From Bdellovibrio sp. ZAP7 (GTDB lineage Bacteria; Bacteroidota; Bacteroidia; Flavobacteriales; Flavobacteriaceae), in NCBI GenBank assembly GCA_943324165.2, contig CALPKO020000015.1, forward strand, positions 1 through 11,250: DNA of 11,250 bases, given 5' to 3'. Of this stretch, positions 1 to 6,777 are shown piece after piece. The number at the start of each line of letters is the position of its first letter. Positions within the stretch are counted from its first letter, which is position 1. Under the pieces are notes generated by a model. That model saw only the letters and a list, made by a program, of their open reading frames with translations. It had not been told where the DNA came from and did no database searches. A program made the position numbers and the translations under genes.

Positions 1-1686
1 ACGAAAAGAAATACCGTACAACCAACTTACAACGGAATTTTAGAAGGAAAAGAATTCATAGAAAACTATTTAAGCTATTTTATCACGACAACGACAGATA
101 CTTACGGCGTTGGTAGAACTTTGTCTTTTATGGTTGTTGGAATTATTTCTATTTTTTTACTCAAGAATTTAAGTGATTATTTAGCTATGTTTTTCATCAA
201 TTTCTTGAGAAATGGAATTTTACGAGACATGCGCAATGCCATGTACAAAAAAGTAATTGATTTGCCACTTGCCTTTTATTCCGAAAAAAGAAAAGGCGAC
301 GTAATTTCTAGAATTGCTGGCGATGTGAACGAAGTACAAAATTCATTTTTATCAATATTAGAATTAATTGTAAAAGAACCACTTACCATCATTTTCACCA
401 TTATTGCGATGTTAACTATTAGTCCAAAGCTTACATTGTTTGTGTTTATTTTTATTCCTGTTTCTGGTTATGTAATTTCATTAATCGGAAAACAACTTAA
501 AAAACAATCCACTAAAGCGCAACAAGAGCAAGGCCTGTTTCTATCAACAATAGAAGAAACTTTGGGTGGTTTGAAAGTTGTAAAAGGATTCAATGCGGAA
601 AGTTATTTCAATAGGATTTTTCAAGAATCTACACAACGTTTTTTTGTTTTATCTAATAATATTGGTAATCGCCAGAATTTAGCTTCACCAATGAGCGAAT
701 TCATGGGAATAATGGTCATTGCCATTTTACTTTGGTATGGTGGAAATATGGTTTTGATTGAAAAAACACTAAACGGTGCAGCTTTTATTGCCTACATGGG
801 ATTGGCTTATAACATCTTAACACCAGCAAAATCAATATCTAAAGCTTCTTATGCGATCAAAAGAGGAAATGCCGCTGCAGAGCGTGTTTTAGAAATTTTA
901 GAAGAACAAAATCCAATTGTTAGCAAAACCAACGCAATTGAAAAAAGTACTTTTGAAAGTAAAATTTCAATCAAAAACATCAATTTTAAATACGAAGATG
1001 AAGCGGTGTTAAAAGCTTTTTCACTTGAAATTACTAAAGGAAAAACCGTTGCTTTGGTGGGACAATCAGGAAGTGGAAAAAGTACAATTGCCAACTTACT
1101 CACCCGCTTTTATGATGTTAACGAGGGAGAAATCGCAATCGACGACACGAACATTAAAGATATGAATTTGCAGTCGCTTCGTGGTTTGATTGGCTTAGTA
1201 ACGCAAGATGCTATACTTTTTAATGATACAATAAAAGCCAATATTGCACTTGGAAAATTAGATGCTACAGACGATGAAATTATAGCTGCTTTGAAAATTG
1301 CTAACGCCTTTGAATTTGTAAACGATTTACCAAAAGGAATTTATACCAATATTGGGGATAGTGGCAACAAACTTTCTGGAGGGCAAAAACAACGTTTGTC
1401 GATTGCCAGAGCCGTGCTGAAAAATCCTCCGATAATGATTTTAGATGAAGCGACCTCAGCATTAGATACTGAAAGTGAGAAGTTTGTTCAAGTGGCTTTA
1501 GAAAACATGATGCAAAACCGCACTTCAATTGTAATTGCGCACCGTCTTTCAACCATTCAAAAAGCAGATGTTATTGTGGTGATGAAAAAAGGCAAAATTG
1601 TGGAACAAGGCACCCACGACGAATTAATTGCCTTGAATGGAAATTATAATAAATTGGTGAATATGCAGAGTTTTGATGCCTCCTAA
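1..1686 (+). CDS. MsbA-type ABC exporter (fused membrane and ATPase domains), 5' end outside window
   Basis: This is a half-transporter with a membrane domain followed by an ATPase domain, expected to work as an inner-membrane homodimer that exports a lipid or other hydrophobic substrate. The frame is open from base 1, so the start lies upstream. 561 residues are visible, against roughly 580-610 for the family, so little is missing. In visible-residue numbering, several hydrophobic helices fill about residues 40-280. The ATPase domain follows with Walker A GQSGSGKST at 354-362, a Q-loop in LVTQD, signature LSGGQ at 458-462, Walker B ending LDEA at 481-484 and the H-loop histidine at 514 (IAHRLST). 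All ATPase motifs are intact. The stop codon directly abuts a C5-GAA-G5 hairpin, so the last residues may be influenced by that element. MsbA-like lipid A/lipid flippase is the most likely role, but substrate cannot be read from sequence; multidrug export is the alternative. Confidence 0.93.
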   Translation, partial: TKRNTVQPTYNGILEGKEFIENYLSYFITTTTDTYGVGRTLSFMVVGIISIFLLKNLSDYLAMFFINFLRNGILRDMRNAMYKKVIDLPLAFYSEKRKGDVISRIAGDVNEVQNSFLSILELIVKEPLTIIFTIIAMLTISPKLTLFVFIFIPVSGYVISLIGKQLKKQSTKAQQEQGLFLSTIEETLGGLKVVKGFNAESYFNRIFQESTQRFFVLSNNIGNRQNLASPMSEFMGIMVIAILLWYGGNMVLIEKTLNGAAFIAYMGLAYNILTPAKSISKASYAIKRGNAAAERVLEILEEQNPIVSKTNAIEKSTFESKISIKNINFKYEDEAVLKAFSLEITKGKTVALVGQSGSGKSTIANLLTRFYDVNEGEIAIDDTNIKDMNLQSLRGLIGLVTQDAILFNDTIKANIALGKLDATDDEIIAALKIANAFEFVNDLPKGIYTNIGDSGNKLSGGQKQRLSIARAVLKNPPIMILDEATSALDTESEKFVQVALENMMQNRTSIVIAHRLSTIQKADVIVVMKKGKIVEQGTHDELIALNGNYNKLVNMQSFDAS

Positions 1687-1699
1687 CCCCCGAAGGGGG
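1687..1699. repeat. C5-GAA-G5 hairpin directly behind the exporter stop codon
   Basis: Immediately after the TAA there is a perfect 5-bp inverted repeat, CCCCC-GAA-GGGGG, strikingly G+C-rich for this AT-rich sequence. No T-run follows (next bases AATCG), so it does not look like a standard intrinsic terminator. From memory, C-run/GAA/G-run motifs of this kind recur behind genes in flavobacterial genomes, which would make it a small dispersed repeat. That recollection was not checked. Confidence 0.5.
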
Positions 1700-1827
1700 A
1701 ATCGTACCTATAAAATGATTAGATATGATGATTGGAGAACAAGTTGTTTTAACTGAATTGAATAGCTTTCTTTTTCTTTCAACAATTGATATCAAACAAT
1801 TCTATGAGATTTCCTAAAGCTTTTTAA

Positions 1828-2529
1828 ATGTACATCGACGACAATAATATAAAACTTCCAACAGACCCGAACACTATTGTTTGGAAGTACTTAGATTTGT
1901 CGAAATTTGTAGATTTATTGCTTTATCGAAAACTGTTTATGTCGCGTTCGGATAAATTTGAAGACCAATACGAAGGCACATTTAGCGAACCCACTTTCGA
2001 GGAAATTAGAAAATTATCACTCGACAACCCCACTTTTTTAGATTATTACAAAACACATCGGAAAAATGTAGTAATCAGCAGTTGGCACATTAACGAATAT
2101 GAATCGTTTGCAATGTGGCAAATTTTTACACAAAAATCTGAAGGACTCGCTATTCAATCTACTTTAGGAAGACTACAAGAAGCCTTAGATTTCGACAAAG
2201 ATTACACGCAACACATTGGCGAGGTGAATTATATCGATTACAAAAAAGAATACATTCCGTTTGATAATACTTTTTTTCCGTTCCTTTTCAAGCGGAAAAG
2301 CTTTCAATACGAAAGAGAAATTCGCATCATTTCAGATTTAACGGCCAATAATCTGACAATTGACAACGGTTTGAAAATCGATATTGACATCAAAAAACTA
2401 ATCGAAAAAATTTATATCCACCCAAAATCTGAAAATTGGTATAAAAACTTAGTCATTGAATTGGTTAAAAGACTTGGTTTTGATTTCGAAATCGAAAAAT
2501 CAGATTTAGAAAGCGAAATTCTAATTTGA
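1828..2529 (+). CDS. DUF2971 family protein, function unknown
   Basis: A 233-residue soluble protein with no signal peptide or membrane segment. It fits the DUF2971 family. The N-terminal part, about residues 19-51, has the typical pattern WKY(L/F)...LLYRKLFMSR..KFEDQYEG. The centre has SSWHINEYESFAMWQIF at 85-100 followed by GLAI at 106-109, matching the family's 'sW....es..MW..Y....G..i' signature. Near residues 157-168 there is K-S-F-Q-Y-E-R-E-I-R-I-I, the conserved 'K...YE.E.R.i' block. The biochemical activity of DUF2971 is not established as far as I know. The family resembles the AbiGi abortive-infection family in layout, but this copy has no partner gene beside it to support a defence role. 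It lies 141 bp behind the exporter gene and could be read from the same transcript. The ATG at 1828 follows an AT-rich leader with no Shine-Dalgarno sequence; the family's conserved part begins soon after, so this start is reasonable. Confidence 0.8.
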   Translation: MYIDDNNIKLPTDPNTIVWKYLDLSKFVDLLLYRKLFMSRSDKFEDQYEGTFSEPTFEEIRKLSLDNPTFLDYYKTHRKNVVISSWHINEYESFAMWQIFTQKSEGLAIQSTLGRLQEALDFDKDYTQHIGEVNYIDYKKEYIPFDNTFFPFLFKRKSFQYEREIRIISDLTANNLTIDNGLKIDIDIKKLIEKIYIHPKSENWYKNLVIELVKRLGFDFEIEKSDLESEILI

Positions 2530-2534
2530 GCGCA

Positions 2535-2612
2535 TTCAATGACAAATTCAATTTCAATATCAATGGCAATGATAAATTCAATTTCAATATCAAAGGCAAA
2601 TTCAATGGCATT
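2535..2612. repeat. Degenerate hexamer tandem repeat with 30-bp super-period
   Basis: Thirteen consecutive hexamers can be read without a gap: TTCAAT, GACAAA, TTCAAT, TTCAAT, ATCAAT, GGCAAT, GATAAA, TTCAAT, TTCAAT, ATCAAA, GGCAAA, TTCAAT, GGCATT. Most fit nnCAA(T/A). Five hexamers form a 30-bp higher unit: 2541-2570 and 2571-2600 agree at 27 of 30 positions, with partial units on both sides. On the other strand the tract reads as repeated (A/T)TTGnn. It starts six bases after the DUF2971 stop codon. It is not a terminator and codes for nothing convincing. Dispersed or slippage-generated intergenic repeat is the best description; its function is unknown. Confidence 0.8.
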
Positions 2613-2673
2613 TTATTTTTGAAATAAGAAGTGATTTTTTCTATTTAAAGGGGATTCTAATTTAATAATACGA

Positions 2674-2681
2674 TACATTTG
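2674..2681 (+). promoter_or_regulatory. Candidate Bacteroidota -7 box of the amylase gene
   Basis: TACATTTG matches the Bacteroidota sigma-70 -7 consensus TAnnTTTG exactly and lies 25 bp before the amylase ATG, implying a short leader. No clear TTG/TTTG -33 box is seen at the expected distance upstream, so the call rests on one element plus position. Confidence 0.4.
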
Positions 2682-2706
2682 GTACCTATTATTTATCCTA
2701 AAAAAT

Positions 2707-4068
2707 ATGTTCCAATTTCGACCAAAGATTTTTGTTTTGTTGTCTTTTATTTTTATTCTTCAAAGTTGTTCTAAGAGTGACGACAATAAAACTACCGCTA
2801 CTCCCACGCCTATAAACACTAATTTTGTTCCGGCAGCAACGGCAGACATTGTGATGTATGAAATTAATCCGCAAGCGTTTAGTTCAACTAAAAATATTCA
2901 AGGCATTATCAATCGTTTAGATAACATAAAAGCTTTAGGTATCAATACAATCTGGATCATGCCAATTCATCCTGTTGGTATTGTTAACTCTTTTGGTTCG
3001 CCCTATTGCGTGAAAAATTACACGGATGTAAAGAGCAGTTTCGGCACTTTATCTGATTTAAAAATCCTTGTAGAACAAGCACATACGCGAAAAATTGCGG
3101 TTATTTTAGACTGGGTTGCGAACCACACCGCTTGGGACAACCAATGGATTTATGACCATCCTAATTGGTACACAAAAAATGCAAGTGGGCAAATTATAAG
3201 TCCGGCAGGTACTAACTGGAATGATGTGGCAGACTTAGATTTTAGCAATCAATCGATGCGTTTGGCGATGATTGACGCCATGAAATATTGGGTTGTAAAT
3301 GCCAACATCGACGGATTTCGTTGTGATGCTGCGGACTACGTTCCTTATGACTTTTGGTTGCAAGCCAATACCGCTTTAAAAGCAATTCCTAATAAGAATT
3401 TAATATTATTAGCTGAAGGAAATCGTGCTGATCACTTCTCCGCTGGATTTCAAATCAATTTTGCTTGGGATTACCTTGGTACGATTAAAAATGTTTTTGG
3501 AGCAAATACAGGTGCAGTTACTAATTTATTTACAACAAATACTTCAGAATACAATTCTGTTCCAATCGGAAAACAAAAATTGCGTTTTACGACTAACCAC
3601 GATGAGTCTAACATTGCGAGCCCAATTTCGGTTTATGGAAGTAAAAACGGGGCGTTAGCCGCTTCTGTCATTACGACTTTCTTAAAAGGAGTGCCGCTTT
3701 TGTATTGTGGTCAAGAAGTGGGCGTTAGTTCTACCGCGGTTTACAATGGAGCCAACACGATAGATTGGTCTGCCAATAATGACATGTTGCTGGCTTATCA
3801 AAATATGATGGCTTTTTATAATGCTTCCGCTACCGCTAGGTATGGCAATCTTACCACCTTTCCTACCAACACCAACGTTGCGATTTTTCAAAAAAGTACA
3901 GCTTCTGAACAAGTTTTATTTTTAGTGAATGCAAGAAACACTGCACAGACTGTTACTATCGCTGCAACGCTGCAAGGCAATTGGACCAATGCCCTAACTG
4001 GCGAAGCAGTAACGCTTTCTGGATCAGTTGCACTAACTGGTTTTCAATACATGATTTTGAAAAAATAA
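2707..4068 (+). CDS. GH13 alpha-amylase-family glycoside hydrolase, lipoprotein
   Basis: A predicted enzyme cleaving alpha-glucosidic bonds in starch- or glycogen-like glucans. Residues 1-21 are a lipoprotein signal (basic start, hydrophobic core, lipobox LQSC with Cys21). The next residues, SKSDDN, resemble the acidic export signal of Bacteroidota surface lipoproteins, so display on the cell surface is likely. The (beta/alpha)8 barrel spans about residues 45-365 and keeps the GH13 blocks: region I DWVANH at 135-140, a block VADLDFSN at 174-181, region II GFRCD at 203-207 with nucleophile Asp207, region III LLAEGN with acid/base Glu237, and region IV TNHD with His298 and Asp299. A short beta-rich C-terminal domain follows (about 375-453). 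At 453 residues it is compact for the family, with no starch-binding module. No SusC/SusD pair, regulator or second glycosidase is adjacent, so it is not part of a visible polysaccharide locus. Subfamily and exact substrate are not assigned. Confidence 0.92.
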   Translation: MFQFRPKIFVLLSFIFILQSCSKSDDNKTTATPTPINTNFVPAATADIVMYEINPQAFSSTKNIQGIINRLDNIKALGINTIWIMPIHPVGIVNSFGSPYCVKNYTDVKSSFGTLSDLKILVEQAHTRKIAVILDWVANHTAWDNQWIYDHPNWYTKNASGQIISPAGTNWNDVADLDFSNQSMRLAMIDAMKYWVVNANIDGFRCDAADYVPYDFWLQANTALKAIPNKNLILLAEGNRADHFSAGFQINFAWDYLGTIKNVFGANTGAVTNLFTTNTSEYNSVPIGKQKLRFTTNHDESNIASPISVYGSKNGALAASVITTFLKGVPLLYCGQEVGVSSTAVYNGANTIDWSANNDMLLAYQNMMAFYNASATARYGNLTTFPTNTNVAIFQKSTASEQVLFLVNARNTAQTVTIAATLQGNWTNALTGEAVTLSGSVALTGFQYMILKK

Positions 4069-4070
4069 AT

Positions 4071-4109
4071 AATAAACCTCGTTTAAAATAGTTTTAAACG
4101 AGGTTTATT
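4071..4109 (+). terminator. Strong hairpin terminator behind the amylase gene
   Basis: A perfect 18-bp stem (4071-4088 pairing with 4092-4109) closes a 3-base TAG loop, starting two bases after the amylase stop codon. The stem is A-rich at its base on the left and T-rich on the right, giving a TTTATTT tail before GGG. It should end the rightward transcript; by symmetry it could also stop leftward read-through. Confidence 0.85.
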
Positions 4110-4141
4110 TGGGTTTTGGTGGAGGGTGGGAATTTAACGTT

Positions 4142-4258
4142 CTGCCGCTTCTCGTCAGTTGTGAACTTCGGAACTTTATATTTTCTGTTAAAAATAAAAA
4201 TTATTGCGGAACGCAAACGTGAACTTACTACAAAATTCGCTAATGCGAGAAACGGCTG
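4142..4258. repeat. 117-bp non-coding stretch bounded by imperfect inverted repeats
   Basis: The 303 bp between the amylase and mlaD stop codons hold two terminators and this stretch. Its ends, CTGCCGCTTCTCG (4142-4154) and CGAGAAACGGCTG (4246-4258), are inverted repeats matching at 11 of 13 positions. Inside, GTGAACTT occurs twice in direct orientation (4161-4168 and 4219-4226), and GCGGAACGC (4206-4214) is a small G+C-rich patch. There is no reading frame of note. The look is that of a small non-autonomous repeat element or its remnant; from memory, similar 'aacggctgtta' sequences occur between genes in flavobacteria. No target-site duplication could be identified. Confidence 0.4.
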
Positions 4259-4347
4259 TTATCCTGATAATAAATATTAATGTTTTAATTTGCGCTTAAA
4301 GTACTGTATTTATTGACTTTTTTAAAATAATGGATTCAATATGATGT

Positions 4348-4373
4348 AAAAAAAGCATTTAAATGCTTTTTTT
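4348..4373 (-). terminator. Palindromic terminator overlapping the mlaD stop codon
   Basis: A perfect 26-base palindrome, A7-GCATTT-AAATGC-T7, gives a hairpin with a long T-run on both strands. It overlaps two bases of the mlaD stop codon (4372-4374), so it ends the leftward mla transcript. It can equally stop rightward read-through from the amylase side, as suits converging genes. Confidence 0.8.
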
Positions 4374-5115
4374 ATTTTTTACTTTGCCTAGCTTTTTTGG
4401 CTTCTTGCGCTTTTTTTAATGCTTCTTCTTTTGCTTTGGCTTCATTTTTTTCTTTTTTCTTAAAATAACCTCGCAATAGAAAATTAGATTTTGCTGCTTC
4501 CATGTTTTCATTCAAACCTTTTGAGCTCTTTTTTAAATTTACAATTGTTTTATCGATGTTATCTGCCATTGTTTTATCTTGAATTAATCGCCCGAGTGTT
4601 CCCTCTCCATTATTGATTTTTTTAACCAATGTTGCAATTTCTGCTGTCGCGATAGCTGCATTTTCTGCGGTAACTTTTACGCTTTTTAAAATGGCATCCG
4701 TTTCAATTGGTTCGGTAGAAGCAATCATTTGTCCCTCTTTGACCACTTTGTTGCTGCTATTGCCTTGAGAAAGCACGACAATTTTATCGCCAATAATTCC
4801 TTCAGAGCCAACGCTGGCTTTTGTGTCTGTTTTTATAAACTTTTGTACTTCTTTTTTAATTAGCATTTCAACTCTTACTGTGGAATCGTTTATAATGGCG
4901 ACATTATCGACCGTACCAATGCTAATGCCAGAAAATCGAATGTTGTTGCCAACTTGCAAGCCGCTTACGTTACGAAAATTAGCGGTCAGTTTAAAAACTG
5001 GATTAAAAAGGTTTTTTTGTTTGCCGATTATGAAAATACCTAAGACAAATAATCCGATTCCGACTAAAATAAATAAGCCCAAACGAATTTTGAATTGCGA
5101 TGTATGATTTTCCAT
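4372..5115 (-). CDS. mlaD: MlaD-like MCE-domain protein of a lipid transport system
   Basis: This is the substrate-binding component of a Mla-type ABC system that moves phospholipids between inner and outer membranes. It is anchored in the inner membrane by one N-terminal helix (about residues 11-30) and exposes the rest to the periplasm. The MCE domain covers about residues 41-118, with the typical core FRNVSGLQVGNNIRFSGISIG at 47-67 and GSEGIIGDK at 103-111. A helical region follows (about 140-210), containing NGEGTLGRLIQD at 169-180, a motif common in Bacteroidota MCE proteins. The last about 30 residues are almost all Lys, Ala and Glu, a highly charged tail of unknown role. At 247 residues it is longer than E. 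coli MlaD (about 180), as expected for this lineage. It is the last gene of the group, 7 bp behind mlaF. The partner genes make the assignment firm; the direction of lipid transport is not readable. Confidence 0.9.
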   Translation of the reverse strand: MENHTSQFKIRLGLFILVGIGLFVLGIFIIGKQKNLFNPVFKLTANFRNVSGLQVGNNIRFSGISIGTVDNVAIINDSTVRVEMLIKKEVQKFIKTDTKASVGSEGIIGDKIVVLSQGNSSNKVVKEGQMIASTEPIETDAILKSVKVTAENAAIATAEIATLVKKINNGEGTLGRLIQDKTMADNIDKTIVNLKKSSKGLNENMEAAKSNFLLRGYFKKKEKNEAKAKEEALKKAQEAKKARQSKK

Positions 5116-5122
5116 ATTATGA

Positions 5123-5899
5123 TTAATTAGTATTTTTATTGTTTTTTGATTTGAAATAGGCAGTTACCAATTCGTCATCACTATTTTCGAAATCGGAAAG
5201 ACTTCCCACTTTGTAAACTACTCCGTCCTTTAACATTATTACCCGATTGGCAACGGTTCGAGCGCATTCAATATCGTGTGTGATAATGATAGATGTTGTT
5301 TTATATTTCTTTTGAATATCGTTGATTAAAAGACTTATTTCGTATGATGTTACCGGATCCAAACCTGTTGTGGGTTCATCATAAAGCATGATGGATGGAT
5401 CTACAATAATGGTGCGTGCCAATGCGATTCTTTTTTTCATTCCTCCAGACAATTCAGAAGGCAGTTTATCAATAGCTTCCGGAAGACCGACATTTTCTAG
5501 AACTTCAATGATTTTGGTTTCAATTTCTGCCTCCGACAAATCTTTTCTAATTCTATTTAATGGAAATGCTAGATTTTCGCGCACCGTCATTGAATCATAA
5601 AGCGCTCCACTTTGAAAAAGGAATCCGATTTTTTTTCTCAATTCAGCCAAAGATTTGCTGTTTAAATCTTTGGTGTTTTCGCCCAAAACATTGATGTCTC
5701 CAGAATTTGCGCTTAATAATCCAATGATGCATTTAATTAATACCGATTTTCCGCTGCCCGATTTCCCCAGCACCACTAAATTTTCTCCTATAAAAAGTTG
5801 AAGATTGATTCCGCTTAATACTTCAAGATTACCGAAATGAATTTTTAAATCATTAATTTCTATTATGACTTTTTCATCAGATTTTTGGTCTTTACTCAT
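5123..5899 (-). CDS. mlaF: MlaF-like ABC transporter ATP-binding protein
   Basis: The cytoplasmic ATPase that powers the MlaE permease in phospholipid transport. 258 residues form a single ABC domain. Walker A is GKSGSGKS at 45-52, the Q-loop is FLFQSGAL with Gln96, the signature is LSGGM at 150-154, Walker B is MLYDEP with Asp174 and Glu175, and the H-loop His208 sits in IITHD. The FQSGALYDSMTV block and the LSGGMKKRIALAR signature with Met in place of Gln are characteristic of the MlaF/Ttg2A group and separate it from ordinary importers. Its ATG overlaps the mlaE stop codon by 4 bases (ATGA at 5896-5899), which suggests translational coupling so that permease and ATPase are made together. 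All catalytic motifs are intact. Confidence 0.94.
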   Translation of the reverse strand: MSKDQKSDEKVIIEINDLKIHFGNLEVLSGINLQLFIGENLVVLGKSGSGKSVLIKCIIGLLSANSGDINVLGENTKDLNSKSLAELRKKIGFLFQSGALYDSMTVRENLAFPLNRIRKDLSEAEIETKIIEVLENVGLPEAIDKLPSELSGGMKKRIALARTIIVDPSIMLYDEPTTGLDPVTSYEISLLINDIQKKYKTTSIIITHDIECARTVANRVIMLKDGVVYKVGSLSDFENSDDELVTAYFKSKNNKNTN

Positions 5900-6732
5900 A
5901 ATAAGTCTGTTATTTGAACGGCAATTAAATCAACAATAATCAATAATAAAGAAGATAAAACTACCGCAGAATTTGCTGCTATTCCTACACTTTCAGTTCC
6001 GCGACCTGCATTAAATCCTTTATAACAGCCAACATAACCAATTACTGCTCCGAAAAAGAAGGTTTTGATTGTAGCAGGAATGAAATCCATAAAATCTACT
6101 TTTCCGAATGCCTGGGCAATAAACAAAACAAAACTAACATCCCCTTTAATATTTGCGCCAATCCAACTACCAATTATTCCTAGGGCATCAGCAAAAATAG
6201 TTAGAATTGGAATCATTAAAGTTGCTGCCAAAATCCGTGGAACTATCAAGAATTTCATTGGATTTGTTGAAGAAACTTCCATAGCATCAATTTGCTCCGT
6301 AACACGCATAGAGCCAAGCTCTGCTCCTATACTTGATCCGATTTTTCCGGCACAAATCAAAGCCGTTATCACAGGACCCATTTCTCGAATAATTGAAACT
6401 GCTACCATTCCTGGAAGCATTGATTCTGCTCCAAAATTGATGAGCACAGGTCTTGATTGAATGGTTAAAACCAATCCGATAATGGTACCCGTAACCCCAA
6501 TTAATGGCAAAGATTTGTTTCCAATTTGAAAACATTGTTTTAAAAACTCATTGAACTCAAATCCTTTGGAAAAAGTGTTGACAAAAACATCTTTTATAAA
6601 AAGCGCTACGTCACCAATTTGTTTTAAAAATGACGAAAATTGATTGGTTTTCTTAATCGAATTTTCACTCACATCAATCGCTTTTTGCTTTGCATATTTC
6701 GAAAAATTGGATGTTTTAATGTTATTTATCAT
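5896..6732 (-). CDS. mlaE: MlaE-like ABC transporter permease
   Basis: The inner-membrane permease of the Mla-type lipid transporter. After an amphipathic N-terminal stretch (about residues 1-70) there are about five hydrophobic segments, near 75-95, 105-130, 160-195, 220-237 and 250-275. The family hallmark REMGPVITALICAGKIGSSIGAELG lies at 116-140, continuing into SMRVTEQIDAMEV at 141-153, the cytoplasmic coupling region that contacts MlaF. The 278 residues are close to the family's usual 260 plus a short N-terminal extension. It heads the mlaE-mlaF-mlaD order, starting 45 bp behind the AI-2E-family gene, close enough for one transcript. The usual enterobacterial partners MlaB (STAS domain) and MlaC (periplasmic carrier) are absent from this stretch. 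Confidence 0.94.
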   Translation of the reverse strand: MINNIKTSNFSKYAKQKAIDVSENSIKKTNQFSSFLKQIGDVALFIKDVFVNTFSKGFEFNEFLKQCFQIGNKSLPLIGVTGTIIGLVLTIQSRPVLINFGAESMLPGMVAVSIIREMGPVITALICAGKIGSSIGAELGSMRVTEQIDAMEVSSTNPMKFLIVPRILAATLMIPILTIFADALGIIGSWIGANIKGDVSFVLFIAQAFGKVDFMDFIPATIKTFFFGAVIGYVGCYKGFNAGRGTESVGIAANSAVVLSSLLLIIVDLIAVQITDLL

Positions 6733-6777
6733 CTTAATTTAAAATGTTAATTAGCCAATGCGCCTTTATTTTCTGAA

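Noticed and set aside
1725..1817. 30-codon frame on the + strand between the exporter and DUF2971 genes
   Set aside because: No recognisable family, no start signal, and no membrane or toxin-like pattern; such frames are common by chance at this length. I cannot exclude a small peptide gene.
2470..2611. Minus-strand 48-codon Leu-alternating frame over the hexamer tract
   Set aside because: It exists only because the repeat period is divisible by three, then overlaps the DUF2971 gene in antisense; there is no evidence of translation.
2535..2612. CRISPR array
   Set aside because: Units are contiguous with no unique spacers, the period is 6/30 bp, and no cas gene is present.
4142..4258. Integron attC site (imperfect inverted ends and an AAC...GTT flavour)
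   Set aside because: The core R''/R' consensus (GTTRRRY and RYYYAAC) does not fit, there is no second site, no cassette gene and no integrase nearby.
6065..6460. 131-codon open frame on the + strand antisense to mlaE
   Set aside because: It lies wholly inside a well-supported permease gene, and its composition is what the reverse of hydrophobic codons gives; no family motif or start context supports it.
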